From Cupriavidus neocaledonicus (lineage in GTDB: Bacteria > Pseudomonadota > Gammaproteobacteria > Burkholderiales > Burkholderiaceae): 64,000 nt of DNA. Below the pieces are notes generated by a model, which made no database searches, was not told the origin of the DNA, and saw only the letters and a program-made list of their open reading frames with translations. The stretch lies in assembly GCF_000372525.1 (NCBI RefSeq), contig NZ_AQUR01000101.1:1-64000 (forward strand). The letters are read 5' to 3'. Every line of letters starts with the position of its first letter. Position 1 is the first letter of the stretch. The position numbers and the translations under genes are program-made. Shown here piece after piece: positions 19,433 through 27,390 of this stretch.

Positions 19433-21054
19433 GCAGGCCTGCCACCAACGATGCTCAGCGCCACCGCCTCGGCCACTTCGATGCCATCGATCGCCGCGGA
19501 ATAGATGCCGCCCGCATAGCCAGCGCCTTCGCCGGCCGGGTACAGGCCCTTGACGTTGATGCTCTGGTAGTCGTCGTGGTTGCGGCGGATGCGCAGCGGC
19601 GACGAGGTGCGCGTCTCGACCCCGGTCAGCACCGCGTCGTGCAGCGCGAAGCCCGGCAGCTTCTTGTCGATCTCGGGAATGCCTTCGCGGATCGCCTCGA
19701 TCACGTAGTCGGGCAACGACGTGCTCAGGTCGGTCGGGGTCACGCCCGGCTTGTAGGAGGGCTCGACCGAGCCCAGCGAGGTCGACGCGCGGCCGGCGAT
19801 AAAGTCGCCCACCAGCTGCCCCGGCGCATTGTAGTTGCGCCCGCCCAGCTCGAACGCGCGCTCTTCCCACTTGCGCTGGAACTCGATGCCGGCCAGCGGG
19901 CCGCCCGGATAGTCTTCCGGCGTGATGCCGACCACGATACCGGCATTGGCATTGCGCTCGGCGCGCTTGTACTGGCTCATGCCGTTGGTCACCACGCGGC
20001 CCGGCTCCGATGCCGCGGCCACCACGGTGCCGCCCGGGCACATGCAGAAGCTGTACACCGAGCGGCCATTGTTGCAGTGGTGCACTACCTTGTAGTCGGC
20101 CGCGCCCAGCAGCTTGTTGCCGGCGAACTTGCCGAAGCGGCTGCGGTTGATCAGCCCCTGCGGATGCTCGATGCGGAAGCCCAGCGAGAACGGCTTGGCC
20201 TCCATGAACACGCCGCGCTCGTGCAGCATCTGGAAGGTGTCGCGCGCGCTGTGGCCCACCGCCATGATGACGTGGTCGGCCTCGAGATACTCGCCGTTGG
20301 ACAGCTTCAGCCCGCGCACCCGGCCGCCGTCGATATCGATATCATCGACGCGGGTCTCGAAGCGGATCTCGCCGCCCAGCTCGATGATCTCGGCGCGCAT
20401 CTTCTCGACCATGCTGACGAGGCGGAAGGTGCCGATATGCGGACGCGCCTTGAACAGGATGTCTTCCGGCGCGCCGGCGCGCACGAACTCGTTGAGCACC
20501 TTGCGGCCATAGTGCTTGGGATCCTTGATCTGGCTGTACAGCTTGCCGTCCGAGAACGTGCCGGCTCCGCCTTCGCCGAACTGCACGTTGGACTCGGGAT
20601 TGAGCACGCTCTTGCGCCACAGGCCGAAGGTGTCCTTGGTGCGCTCGCGCACTTCCTTGCCGCGCTCCAGGATGATGGGGCGGAAGCCCGACTGCGCCAG
20701 GATCAGGCCGGCCAGCAGGCCGCACGGGCCCATGCCGATCACCACCGGGCGCGGATGCGTGCCGCCTTCCGGCGCGCGCGCGACGAAGTGGTACGCCATG
20801 TCGGGCGTCACGCTCCAGTTCGGCTTGCCGGCCATGCGGCGGATGGCCGCGGCCTCGTCGCGCACCTCGATATCGATGATGTAGGTCAGCTTGATATCCG
20901 AGCGCTTGCGCGCATCGTGGGCACGGCGGAATACGGTATAGCCGATCAGGCCGTCTCCCTTGACGCCGATCTGCGCGGCACCGGCGCGCACGGCGGCGTC
21001 GAGGTCGCTTTCGGTATGGTCGAGCGGGAGTTTGACTTCACTTAGACGTAGCAT
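19429..21054 (-). CDS. NAD(P)/FAD-dependent oxidoreductase of unknown function
   Basis: This 541-residue protein is of the bacterial uncharacterised FAD dehydrogenase group (COG2509). An N-terminal domain of about 100 residues (MLRLSEVKLPLDH, then FRRAHDARKRSDIKLTYIIDIEV) precedes the Rossmann motif VIGMGPCGLLAGLILAQSG (about 105-123). FGEGGAGTFSDGKLY and the closing GEGAGYAGGIYSAAIDG are typical. I chose ATG 21054 because family members start MLRLSEVKLP. Its catalytic role is unknown. It is convergent with the TIGR03862-like gene, overlapping by four bases. Confidence 0.87.
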   Translation of the reverse strand: MLRLSEVKLPLDHTESDLDAAVRAGAAQIGVKGDGLIGYTVFRRAHDARKRSDIKLTYIIDIEVRDEAAAIRRMAGKPNWSVTPDMAYHFVARAPEGGTHPRPVVIGMGPCGLLAGLILAQSGFRPIILERGKEVRERTKDTFGLWRKSVLNPESNVQFGEGGAGTFSDGKLYSQIKDPKHYGRKVLNEFVRAGAPEDILFKARPHIGTFRLVSMVEKMRAEIIELGGEIRFETRVDDIDIDGGRVRGLKLSNGEYLEADHVIMAVGHSARDTFQMLHERGVFMEAKPFSLGFRIEHPQGLINRSRFGKFAGNKLLGAADYKVVHHCNNGRSVYSFCMCPGGTVVAAASEPGRVVTNGMSQYKRAERNANAGIVVGITPEDYPGGPLAGIEFQRKWEERAFELGGRNYNAPGQLVGDFIAGRASTSLGSVEPSYKPGVTPTDLSTSLPDYVIEAIREGIPEIDKKLPGFALHDAVLTGVETRTSSPLRIRRNHDDYQSINVKGLYPAGEGAGYAGGIYSAAIDGIEVAEAVALSIVGGRPA

Positions 21055-21121
21055 GGGGAACCCGGGAACTGCGGCCGGGGGGTTGGGCACACCAATGTGC
21101 CAGGCCGGCCGGAGCGCAATT

Positions 21122-21493
21122 TTATCGTCTTTGGCGCGCCGGGTCGGGAATCCGCAGCGGCGCAGGCCGGGCGGCCGGACGCGGACGGTGCCAGGGCAAT
21201 ACAAGGCGCGCCCGCAACCGTGCCAACCACCCCGGCGGCACCGTGACCGACAGCGCCCCGCCCCGGATCGCCGATACCGTCAGCCAGCCGCGCGCGGGCA
21301 CGATCCAGGTATCGCCGGCGCGCACGCGGCGCCGCGGCATGTGGCAGTGGCCCGCGAGCCATTGCATCGGCCCGGCCAGCACCAGCTCGCCAGCGGCGGC
21401 GTGCAGCACGGTGCCGGCCGCCACGTGCAGGCGCAAGGCCTGGCCGGCCGGCACTGGCATCATGGTCGGGGTGTCGTCGAGATCGCTTGGCAT
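21122..21493 (-). CDS. DUF2917 domain protein
   Basis: This 123-residue protein matches the DUF2917 pattern: a short cupin-like beta-rich domain with LRLHVAAGTVLHAAAGELVLAGP (about 20-42), a conserved WLAG segment and DTWIVPARGWLTVSA, followed by an Arg/Pro-rich tail. GGAG precedes the ATG. It is divergent from the MocR-type gene at 21670, so it could be a target of that regulator. Function unknown. Confidence 0.72.
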   Translation of the reverse strand: MPSDLDDTPTMMPVPAGQALRLHVAAGTVLHAAAGELVLAGPMQWLAGHCHMPRRRVRAGDTWIVPARGWLTVSAIRGGALSVTVPPGWLARLRARLVLPWHRPRPAARPAPLRIPDPARQRR

Positions 21494-21609
21494 GGCAGGG
21501 CTCCGGGTAACAGGCACAGGACTCCAGCCTATCGATCGGCTCGCGCGCGCGGCAGGCACACGGCCGCGTCGCGGTGACCGCAACAGCAACCGGGATTTTC
21601 GCCTGTTAC

Positions 21610-21634
21610 GATACAGAGCCCCCGCCTCTGTATC
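21610..21634. promoter_or_regulatory. Perfect 9-bp inverted repeat, candidate MocR operator
   Basis: The arms GATACAGAG (21610-21618) and CTCTGTATC (21626-21634) are perfect complements with a 7-base spacer. The repeat lies 36 bases before the MocR start codon, between it and the divergent DUF2917 gene, the expected position of an autoregulatory operator. Confidence 0.6.
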
Positions 21635-21669
21635 TGTACCGATGCGGCCAGCCACGCCACGATGCCGCC

Positions 21670-23106
21670 ATGGACACCACCCCGCTCTATCGCCAGCTTG
21701 CCGGTCATTACCGCCGCGCCATCGACTCCGGCACGCTCGCCGCCGGCGACCGCATGCCGTCGGTGCGCGCGCTGATGGCGCTGCATGGCGTGAGCCTGTC
21801 GACCGCGCTGCAGGCCTGCCGGCAACTGGAAAGCGACGGCCTGCTCGAAGCGCGGCCGCGCTCGGGCTACTTCGTTGCCGCACCGCGGCGCGCAGCGCTG
21901 GCCGCGCTGTCCGAGCCCGCCGCCGCGCTGCCCGACCCGGCCCAGTACGTCGGCATCCACCAGCGCATTTCCGGCCTGCTCGCGCGCGGCCAGCACGAGC
22001 ACGTGCACACCAACCTCGGCGGCGCCTACTGCGCGCCCTCGCTGTACCCGACCGAGGCCCTGCGCGGCGCCGCGGCGCGCGCGCTGCGCCGGCATCCGCA
22101 GCTGTTCGGCGAGGGCGTCGAGCCCGACGGCTACCAGCCGCTGCGCGCCGCGATCGCACGGCAGGCGCTGCACAACCGCGTGCAGCTGGCGCCGGAGCAG
22201 ATCGTCATCACCAACGGCTGCACCGAGGCGCTGAACCTGGCGCTGCGCGCGGTGGCGGGCCCGGGCGATGTGATCGCGGTGGAGTCTCCCACCTACTACG
22301 GCCTGCTGCAGATCCTGGAAAGCCTGGGCATGCGCGCGCTGGAGATCCCGTGCAGCCCGCAGACCGGCATCTCGCTCGAGGCGCTGGAGCTGGCGGCGCA
22401 GCACTACGACAACATCCGCGCGGTCGCGGTGGTGCCGAACCTGCAGAACCCGCTCGGCTGCATCATGCCCGACGCGCACAAGGCGCGGCTGGTGCAATGG
22501 TGCGAGACGCGCGGCATCGCGCTGATCGAGGACGACTGCTTCTCCGCCACCGCCGACAGCGACGCGCCGCCGGCGGCGGCCAAGGCCTGGGACGGCAGCG
22601 GCAACGTGATCCACTGCGCTTCGCTGCACAAGGTGCTGGCGCCCGGCATGCGGCTGGGCTGGATCGCCGCGGGCAAATGGCAGGCGCGCGTCGAGATGCT
22701 GAAGTTCGGGCTGTCGCGGCCCAACGAGATGCTGTCGCAGATGGCGGCAGCCGACTTCCTCGCGTCGGGCGCGCATGACCGCCACCTGCGCCGGCTGCGC
22801 ACGCGGCTGCGCGCGCAGCGCGAATGGTTCGCGCAGGCCATCGCCGCCGGCTTTCCCGCCGGCACGCGGCTGGGCGCGCCGCGCGGCGGCATGCACTTGT
22901 GGGTGGAGCTGCCCGCGCAGGTCTCGTCCGAGGCGGTGTTCGGCCAGGCGCTGCAGGCCGGCATCCGCGTGATGCCGGGCGTGATGTTCTCCAACGCCGG
23001 GCGCTTCGACCACTGCCTGCGCATCAACTGCGGCGCGCCGCGCTCGGCGCAGATCGAGCGCGCGCTCGGCACGCTCGCCGCGATCGTGCAGCGGCTGGCG
23101 GGCTGA
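21670..23106 (+). CDS. MocR-type regulator (GntR helix-turn-helix fused to aminotransferase)
   Basis: This 478-residue protein has an N-terminal GntR winged helix (about 5-75: LYRQLAGHYRRAI, RMPSVRALMALHGVSLSTALQACRQLESDGLL). A class I/II PLP-dependent aminotransferase-fold domain follows (about 120-470). The PLP lysine is likely in SLHKVLAPGMRLGW, with conserved NPLG and an acidic DD pair upstream. MocR proteins use PLP or an amino adduct as effector. I chose ATG 21670 because it starts the winged helix; upstream codons overlap the operator-like dyad. The target genes are unknown; DUF2917 is the divergent neighbour. Confidence 0.88.
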   Translation: MDTTPLYRQLAGHYRRAIDSGTLAAGDRMPSVRALMALHGVSLSTALQACRQLESDGLLEARPRSGYFVAAPRRAALAALSEPAAALPDPAQYVGIHQRISGLLARGQHEHVHTNLGGAYCAPSLYPTEALRGAAARALRRHPQLFGEGVEPDGYQPLRAAIARQALHNRVQLAPEQIVITNGCTEALNLALRAVAGPGDVIAVESPTYYGLLQILESLGMRALEIPCSPQTGISLEALELAAQHYDNIRAVAVVPNLQNPLGCIMPDAHKARLVQWCETRGIALIEDDCFSATADSDAPPAAAKAWDGSGNVIHCASLHKVLAPGMRLGWIAAGKWQARVEMLKFGLSRPNEMLSQMAAADFLASGAHDRHLRRLRTRLRAQREWFAQAIAAGFPAGTRLGAPRGGMHLWVELPAQVSSEAVFGQALQAGIRVMPGVMFSNAGRFDHCLRINCGAPRSAQIERALGTLAAIVQRLAG

Positions 23107-23300
23107 ACGCTGCCGACGCTGGCGCCGCGGTTTGCGCCGGTGTGGCGCCGATTTGCAACAACCCTCCCCTTTTGCCGGCGCCTCGCCTATCCTACTGCGC
23201 TGGTGTGCACGCGCCCGTCCGGCTGGTCCCCGGAGGCCTGATGCCCGATCGCATCGGTTGCCCGCGGGCGCCGCGCACCTTCACAACAAGAACAAGGAGA

Positions 23301-24812
23301 ATGGCCTTGACCAGTACATCTGTGGCGCCATCCGCTGGTCAGGGTATCGGCGACCCTGCCCGCACCCTTCCCGACGATTACCAGGCCCTGTTCCAGCTGG
23401 CGCCGGTGTCGCTGTGGCTGGAAGACTTCAGCGCGGTGCGCGAGTGCTTCGCGCAATGGCGGCAGCAGGGCATCACCGACGTGCGCGCGCACCTGCGCGC
23501 CGACCCGCGGCGGGTGGCGCAGTGTTCCGCGCTGATCGGCGTGATCGCGGTGAACCGGCGCACGCTGGAGCTGTTCCGCGCGGCCGACCTCGACGACCTG
23601 GTGGCCAACCTCGACACCGTCTTCCGCGATGACATGTTCGAACAGCATGTCGAAGAACTCGGCCAGCTGTGGGACGGCGCCAACGGCTTTGCCAGCCAGA
23701 CCGTCAACTACGCGCTGGACGGCACGCGGCTCGACATCCAGCTCGAGGCCACGGTGATGCCGGGCCACGAACAGACCTGGGAGCGCGTACTGCTGTCGAT
23801 CAAGGACATCACCCCGCGCCTGCGCACCGAGCGCGAACTGCGCCGCAGCGAGCAGTATGCGCTGGGCCTGTTCGAGCATTCGCCGGTGTCGCTGTGGGTC
23901 GAAGACTTCAGCGCGGTCAAGGTGCTGATCGACGAGGTGCGCGCCGCCGGCATCACCGACTTCCGCACCTTCCTCAACGTCCACCCTGACTTTGTCTCGC
24001 GCTGCATGCAGGAAATCCGCGTGCTCGACGTCAACCGGCAGACCCTGCTGATGTTTGGCGCCGACAGCAAGGCCATGCTGCTGTCGCGGCTCGGCGACGT
24101 GTTCCGCGACGACATGCGCATCCATTTTGCCGAGCAGCTGATCGACCTGTGGCATGGCCGGCTGTGGCAGCAGCGCGAGGTCATCAACTACGCGCTCGAC
24201 GGCAGCGCCGTCGACGTGTTCATGCAGTGGTCGGTGTTCCCCGGGCGGGAGGCGGACTGGGACCAGGTGCTGGTCTCGCTGACCGATATCACGGCGCGCA
24301 AGAAGGCCGAGGCCTATGTCGAATTCCTCGGCAAGCATGACGTGCTGACCAAGCTCTACAACCGCGCCTACTATGAGGACGAACTGGCGCGGCTGGGCCG
24401 CAAGGGCCCGTGGCCGGTCAGCGTGGTGGCGGTCGACCTGAACGGGCTCAAGCTGGTCAACGACCAGTTCGGCCACGCCGACGGCGACAGCCTGCTGCGC
24501 CGCACCGGCGAGGTGCTGAAGAAGGCCGTAGGCGAGCAGGCCTGCGTGGCGCGCACCGGCGGCGACGAGTTCATGGTGCTGCTGCCCGGCCGCGACGAGC
24601 GCGGCGCCGCCACCGTGGTCGAGCAGATCGACAAGGTGGTGGAGCTGAACAACCAGTTCTACCCCGGCACGCGGCTCAGCTTCTCCATCGGCCACGCCAC
24701 CTGCCAGGCAGGCGAACGCCTCGGCGACATCGTCAAGCTGGCCGACAGCCGCATGTACCAGGCCAAGCGCGGCCACTACGCCGCGCTTGCCAACGAACGG
24801 CGCCGCGACTGA
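23301..24812 (+). CDS. Diguanylate cyclase with two tandem PAS-like domains
   Basis: This 503-residue protein likely makes cyclic di-GMP. Two homologous sensor repeats lie at about 25-175 (LAPVSLWLEDFSAV) and 180-330 (HSPVSLWVEDFSAV), each ending in a PAS-like NYALDG core and a SIKDIT/SLTDIT linker. A GGDEF domain follows at about 340-500 with intact ARTGGDEF. The residues before it (GEQACVA) lack the RxxD inhibitory site, so product inhibition through it is not expected. No membrane segment is present. AAGGAG precedes the ATG at 23301. It is transcribed alone. Confidence 0.92.
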   Translation: MALTSTSVAPSAGQGIGDPARTLPDDYQALFQLAPVSLWLEDFSAVRECFAQWRQQGITDVRAHLRADPRRVAQCSALIGVIAVNRRTLELFRAADLDDLVANLDTVFRDDMFEQHVEELGQLWDGANGFASQTVNYALDGTRLDIQLEATVMPGHEQTWERVLLSIKDITPRLRTERELRRSEQYALGLFEHSPVSLWVEDFSAVKVLIDEVRAAGITDFRTFLNVHPDFVSRCMQEIRVLDVNRQTLLMFGADSKAMLLSRLGDVFRDDMRIHFAEQLIDLWHGRLWQQREVINYALDGSAVDVFMQWSVFPGREADWDQVLVSLTDITARKKAEAYVEFLGKHDVLTKLYNRAYYEDELARLGRKGPWPVSVVAVDLNGLKLVNDQFGHADGDSLLRRTGEVLKKAVGEQACVARTGGDEFMVLLPGRDERGAATVVEQIDKVVELNNQFYPGTRLSFSIGHATCQAGERLGDIVKLADSRMYQAKRGHYAALANERRRD

Positions 24813-24837
24813 AGGCCGGGCGCTACAGGACCACGCT

Positions 24838-25113
24838 TCAGCCAGGCGTGCACTCGCCGCGCATCAGCGCCCATTCCTCGCACTGCCTGCCCGACGGGAA
24901 GGTGCAGAGGCCGGTCTGCCCCGCCGGCGTCGTCACGATCTGCAGCTTGCCGCCGCGCTGCGCGCAGTTGACCGAGGCAGGGTTGGCCATGCCGATGGCG
25001 GGCCCGGTGCCGGTGGTGCTGGTGGTGCTGGCGGAGCGCCCGGCAGGCGTGCTGGTGCAGGCGGCCGCGGCAAGGCCGACAGCCAGCCCGAGGGTTACGG
25101 GAAGAAAGCGCAT
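24838..25113 (-). CDS. DUF333 small lipoprotein
   Basis: This 91-residue lipoprotein has a signal ending LAAAAC with Cys19 as lipid site. The mature part holds the DUF333 motif NPASVNCAQRGGKL, then GLCTFPSGRQCEEWALMRGEC, with four conserved cysteines likely disulphide-bonded. E. coli YoaF is a relative; function is unknown. I chose the ATG at 25113 because GGAG lies seven bases upstream; the ATG at 25119 is too close to it. It lies just before the lpxO terminator on the same strand. Confidence 0.8.
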   Translation of the reverse strand: MRFLPVTLGLAVGLAAAACTSTPAGRSASTTSTTGTGPAIGMANPASVNCAQRGGKLQIVTTPAGQTGLCTFPSGRQCEEWALMRGECTPG

Positions 25114-25144
25114 CGGCATCTCCGACAGGAAGCAAACAGGGCCG

Positions 25145-25176
25145 CAAAACGAAAGAGCCGGCTGGCGCCGGCTCTT
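25145..25176 (-). terminator. Terminator of lpxO
   Basis: An AAGAGCCGGC/GCCGGCTCTT hairpin, read on the minus strand just after the lpxO stop, is followed by CTTTCGTTTT. Confidence 0.75.
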
Positions 25177-25181
25177 GCTGC

Positions 25182-26084
25182 TTACAGATAAACGATCAAA
25201 CCCACGCCCAGCACAATCAGGCCGAACTTGGTCACATAGTAGAGCTGGCGGTTCCACGCCTTTAAGCGGCGGCGATACTGGCCGCCCAGCCAGACAAAGC
25301 GGAACAGGCGGTTGATCATGCCGGTCTGGTCGTGCTCGTCGTTGGGCGAGCTGGCCGCGGTCATGACCTTGCGGCCCATCCAGTGGTTGAACTTCGCGGC
25401 CCAGCCATAGCGCATCGGACGCTCGATATCGCAGAACAGGATCAGCCGGTTGGCGTCGCTGCGGTTCTCGGCCCAGTGCAGGTAGGTTTCGTCGAACACC
25501 ACGCCCTCGCCGTCGCGCCAGCTGTGGCGCTCGCCGTCGACCTCGATAAAGCAGCGGTCATCGTTGGGCGTGGCCAGGCCAAGGTGATAGCGCAGCGAGC
25601 CGGCAAACGGGTCGCGGTGCGGATTGAGCTTGCCGCCCGGCGGAAGCTCGGCGAACATCGCCGCCTTGACCGTGGGCAGCTCGCGCAGCAGCGCCACGGT
25701 CTTGGGGCACAGCTGCTCGGCCGACGGATGCTGGGCCTCGTACCACTTCAGGTAGAAGCGCTTCCAGCCGTATTTGAAGAAGGAATTGAAGCCGGCGTCG
25801 TCGTTCTTGTCGGCGGCCTTGATCTTGCGCATCGCCGCCAGGGCCAGGCCTTCATCGCGGATCTCCGGCCAGGCGGCGCGCAGCTTTTCCAGGTCAGGGA
25901 AATTGTCGACCGGGATGTACGGGGTGCGCGGCACGCCCGAGAACGCGTACATGAAGCAGTTGATCGGCGCCACCAGGGCCGAATGGTCCAGCAGCTGGCG
26001 CCACAGGCGCAGGCGCACCTTGCCGCGGAAGTGCACATACAGGATGGCACCGAGGTAGCCCGCGACGATTATCCACTTGATCAC
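25182..26084 (-). CDS. lpxO: Aspartyl/asparaginyl beta-hydroxylase-like dioxygenase, LpxO type
   Basis: This 300-residue Fe(II)/2-oxoglutarate dioxygenase resembles LpxO, which 2-hydroxylates a lipid A acyl chain at the inner membrane. One transmembrane helix lies at residues about 4-20 (IIVAGYLGAILYVHF) and another at the C-terminus (FGLIVLGVGLIVYL), with the Asp_Arg_Hydrox domain between. Iron-site motifs HRDPF (about 155) and DETYLHWAENRSD (about 200) are present. I chose GTG 26084 because AGGAGG lies eight bases upstream. LpxO is inferred from this membrane layout; a peptidyl hydroxylase is less likely. Confidence 0.85.
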   Translation of the reverse strand: MIKWIIVAGYLGAILYVHFRGKVRLRLWRQLLDHSALVAPINCFMYAFSGVPRTPYIPVDNFPDLEKLRAAWPEIRDEGLALAAMRKIKAADKNDDAGFNSFFKYGWKRFYLKWYEAQHPSAEQLCPKTVALLRELPTVKAAMFAELPPGGKLNPHRDPFAGSLRYHLGLATPNDDRCFIEVDGERHSWRDGEGVVFDETYLHWAENRSDANRLILFCDIERPMRYGWAAKFNHWMGRKVMTAASSPNDEHDQTGMINRLFRFVWLGGQYRRRLKAWNRQLYYVTKFGLIVLGVGLIVYL

Positions 26085-26246
26085 CGAAATCCTCCTGGTC
26101 AGCCGCGGCCACCGCATGGCACGCCGCGGCCCGCTGGGTGAAAACCGGTATTTTAGCGAAACGGCGGGGGCACCGCAGCTTGCGCCGGCTGCGGCACACT
26201 GCAGGGCGACGGCGGCGCCGGGGCAGTCGACGCCCCGCGGGCGGGC

Positions 26247-26558
26247 TCAGGCGTCGCCGCGGGACTGGCGCGCGATGCGGTCGATCAGCGCGCGGGCATC
26301 GTCCGGCAGGCCCTGCAGCGTCAACAGGCGTGCGTTGAGCACCAGGTTCTCAAGCACCAGCTTGGCGGTCGAGGCCCACATCGTGGCCAGCAGCGCCTCC
26401 ACTGGCAGCCCGGAAGCTTCCAGCTCGCTGGAGCGTTCGGCGATCAGGCGGCAGGCCAGCCGGCGCAGCGCGGCGTCGTCGAACGGCAGGTCGGCGTAGT
26501 CGATCGGGTCTTCCTTCTCGACTTCCGTCATCAGTTGCAGCAGGGTGTCTTCGGTCAT
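26247..26558 (-). CDS. Conserved hypothetical protein, all-helical
   Basis: This 103-residue protein is almost entirely alpha-helical. The acidic N-terminus (MTEDTLLQLMTEVEKEDPIDYADLPFDD) is followed by helices with a Leu-rich ENLVLNARLLTLQGLPDDARALIDRI segment. No signal peptide, membrane helix or metal motif is visible. AGGAG precedes the ATG at 26558. It lies on the lpxO strand, 163 bases upstream of it. Function unknown. Confidence 0.7.
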   Translation of the reverse strand: MTEDTLLQLMTEVEKEDPIDYADLPFDDAALRRLACRLIAERSSELEASGLPVEALLATMWASTAKLVLENLVLNARLLTLQGLPDDARALIDRIARQSRGDA

Positions 26559-26722
26559 GGGCAGACTCCTGGCGAGGGGACGTCACACTACACGCGGAAA
26601 GCCATTGGCATAGCCTATCATCACGTCGGCCATGCGGTCGCTGCTGCCCGGGAACCACGCCTCCCAAGCCGCCGCCGCGGGCCGTAGCCAGATGTGCAGT
26701 CGCTGCAACCGAACCTAATGCA

Positions 26723-26760
26723 GCGCGCGCCGGCTTGTCAATCGACAAGCCGGCGCGCGC
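26723..26760 (-). terminator. Perfect 17-bp hairpin downstream of AhpD-like gene
   Basis: Arms at 26723-26739 and 26744-26760 are perfect complements (GCGCGCGCC then GGCTTGTC) around the loop AATC. It lies 25 bases past the stop of the AhpD-like gene, but no T-run follows, so it may be a transcript-stabilising hairpin or Rho-aided terminator. Confidence 0.6.
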
Positions 26761-26784
26761 GTCAGGCAGGCGGGAGAGCGCGTT

Positions 26785-27228
26785 TCAGAGCGCCGGCGGC
26801 TGGCGGCGGAAGCCGACGCCAAAGCGATTCCACGCGTTGATGGCCGAGATCAGCAGCGTCAGGTCAGCCATCTCCTTCTCCGAAAACTGCTCGCGCAGGG
26901 CCTGGTAGTCGGCATCCGGCGCCTGGCTTTGCGGCAGCAGCGTCAGCGCCTCGGTCCACGCCAGCGCGGCGCGCTCGCGCGGGGTGAACCAGCTTACTTC
27001 CCGCCACGCCGGCAGCAGGCTCAGGCGGCGGTCGCTTTCGCCATGCTTGCGCGCGTCGGTCACGTGCATGTCCAGGCAGAAGGCGCAGCCGTTGATCTGC
27101 GAGGCGCGGATCTTGACCAGTTCCTTCAGCGTGGTCTCCAGCGAGCAGCGCGCCAGGTAGACCTCGACACCGACGAGTGCCTTGTAGGCGTCCGGGGCCA
27201 CGTCTTGCCAGTTCATCCGTTCTTCCAT
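26785..27228 (-). CDS. Carboxymuconolactone decarboxylase / AhpD-like protein
   Basis: This 147-residue protein belongs to the CMD/AhpD-like superfamily. The redox motif NGCAFCLDMH (Cys-x2-Cys with downstream His) at about residue 49-58 marks it as an AhpD-type peroxidase or disulphide reductase rather than a ring-opening decarboxylase. The peroxidase-related PREKALAxTEAL-like segment (PRERAALAWTEALTLL) is present. I chose ATG 27228 because AAGGAG lies upstream. The gene is divergent from the MocR regulator at 27391, so it is the likely regulated target. Confidence 0.85.
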   Translation of the reverse strand: MEERMNWQDVAPDAYKALVGVEVYLARCSLETTLKELVKIRASQINGCAFCLDMHVTDARKHGESDRRLSLLPAWREVSWFTPRERAALAWTEALTLLPQSQAPDADYQALREQFSEKEMADLTLLISAINAWNRFGVGFRRQPPAL

Positions 27229-27324
27229 GATCGATCTCCTTAAGCAGGTTGAGCAGGTTGGATTCAGGTTCGATTGCTGCGGGCGCTGAGGCGGCGCCCG
27301 ACGGAATGAAAGATAGAACCTCGC

Positions 27325-27370
27325 ATTGGTCCCGTACACTGCCAATTTCCGGCAGAATCAGTAGACCAAT
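27325..27370. promoter_or_regulatory. Nested inverted repeats, candidate MocR operator
   Basis: The outer arms ATTGGTC (27325-27331) and GACCAAT (27364-27370) and inner arms CTGCC (27339-27343) and GGCAG (27351-27355) share nearly one centre. The site lies between divergent AhpD-like and MocR genes, suited to control of both. Confidence 0.5.
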
Positions 27371-27390
27371 CGAAATCGACGCCACCCGCC

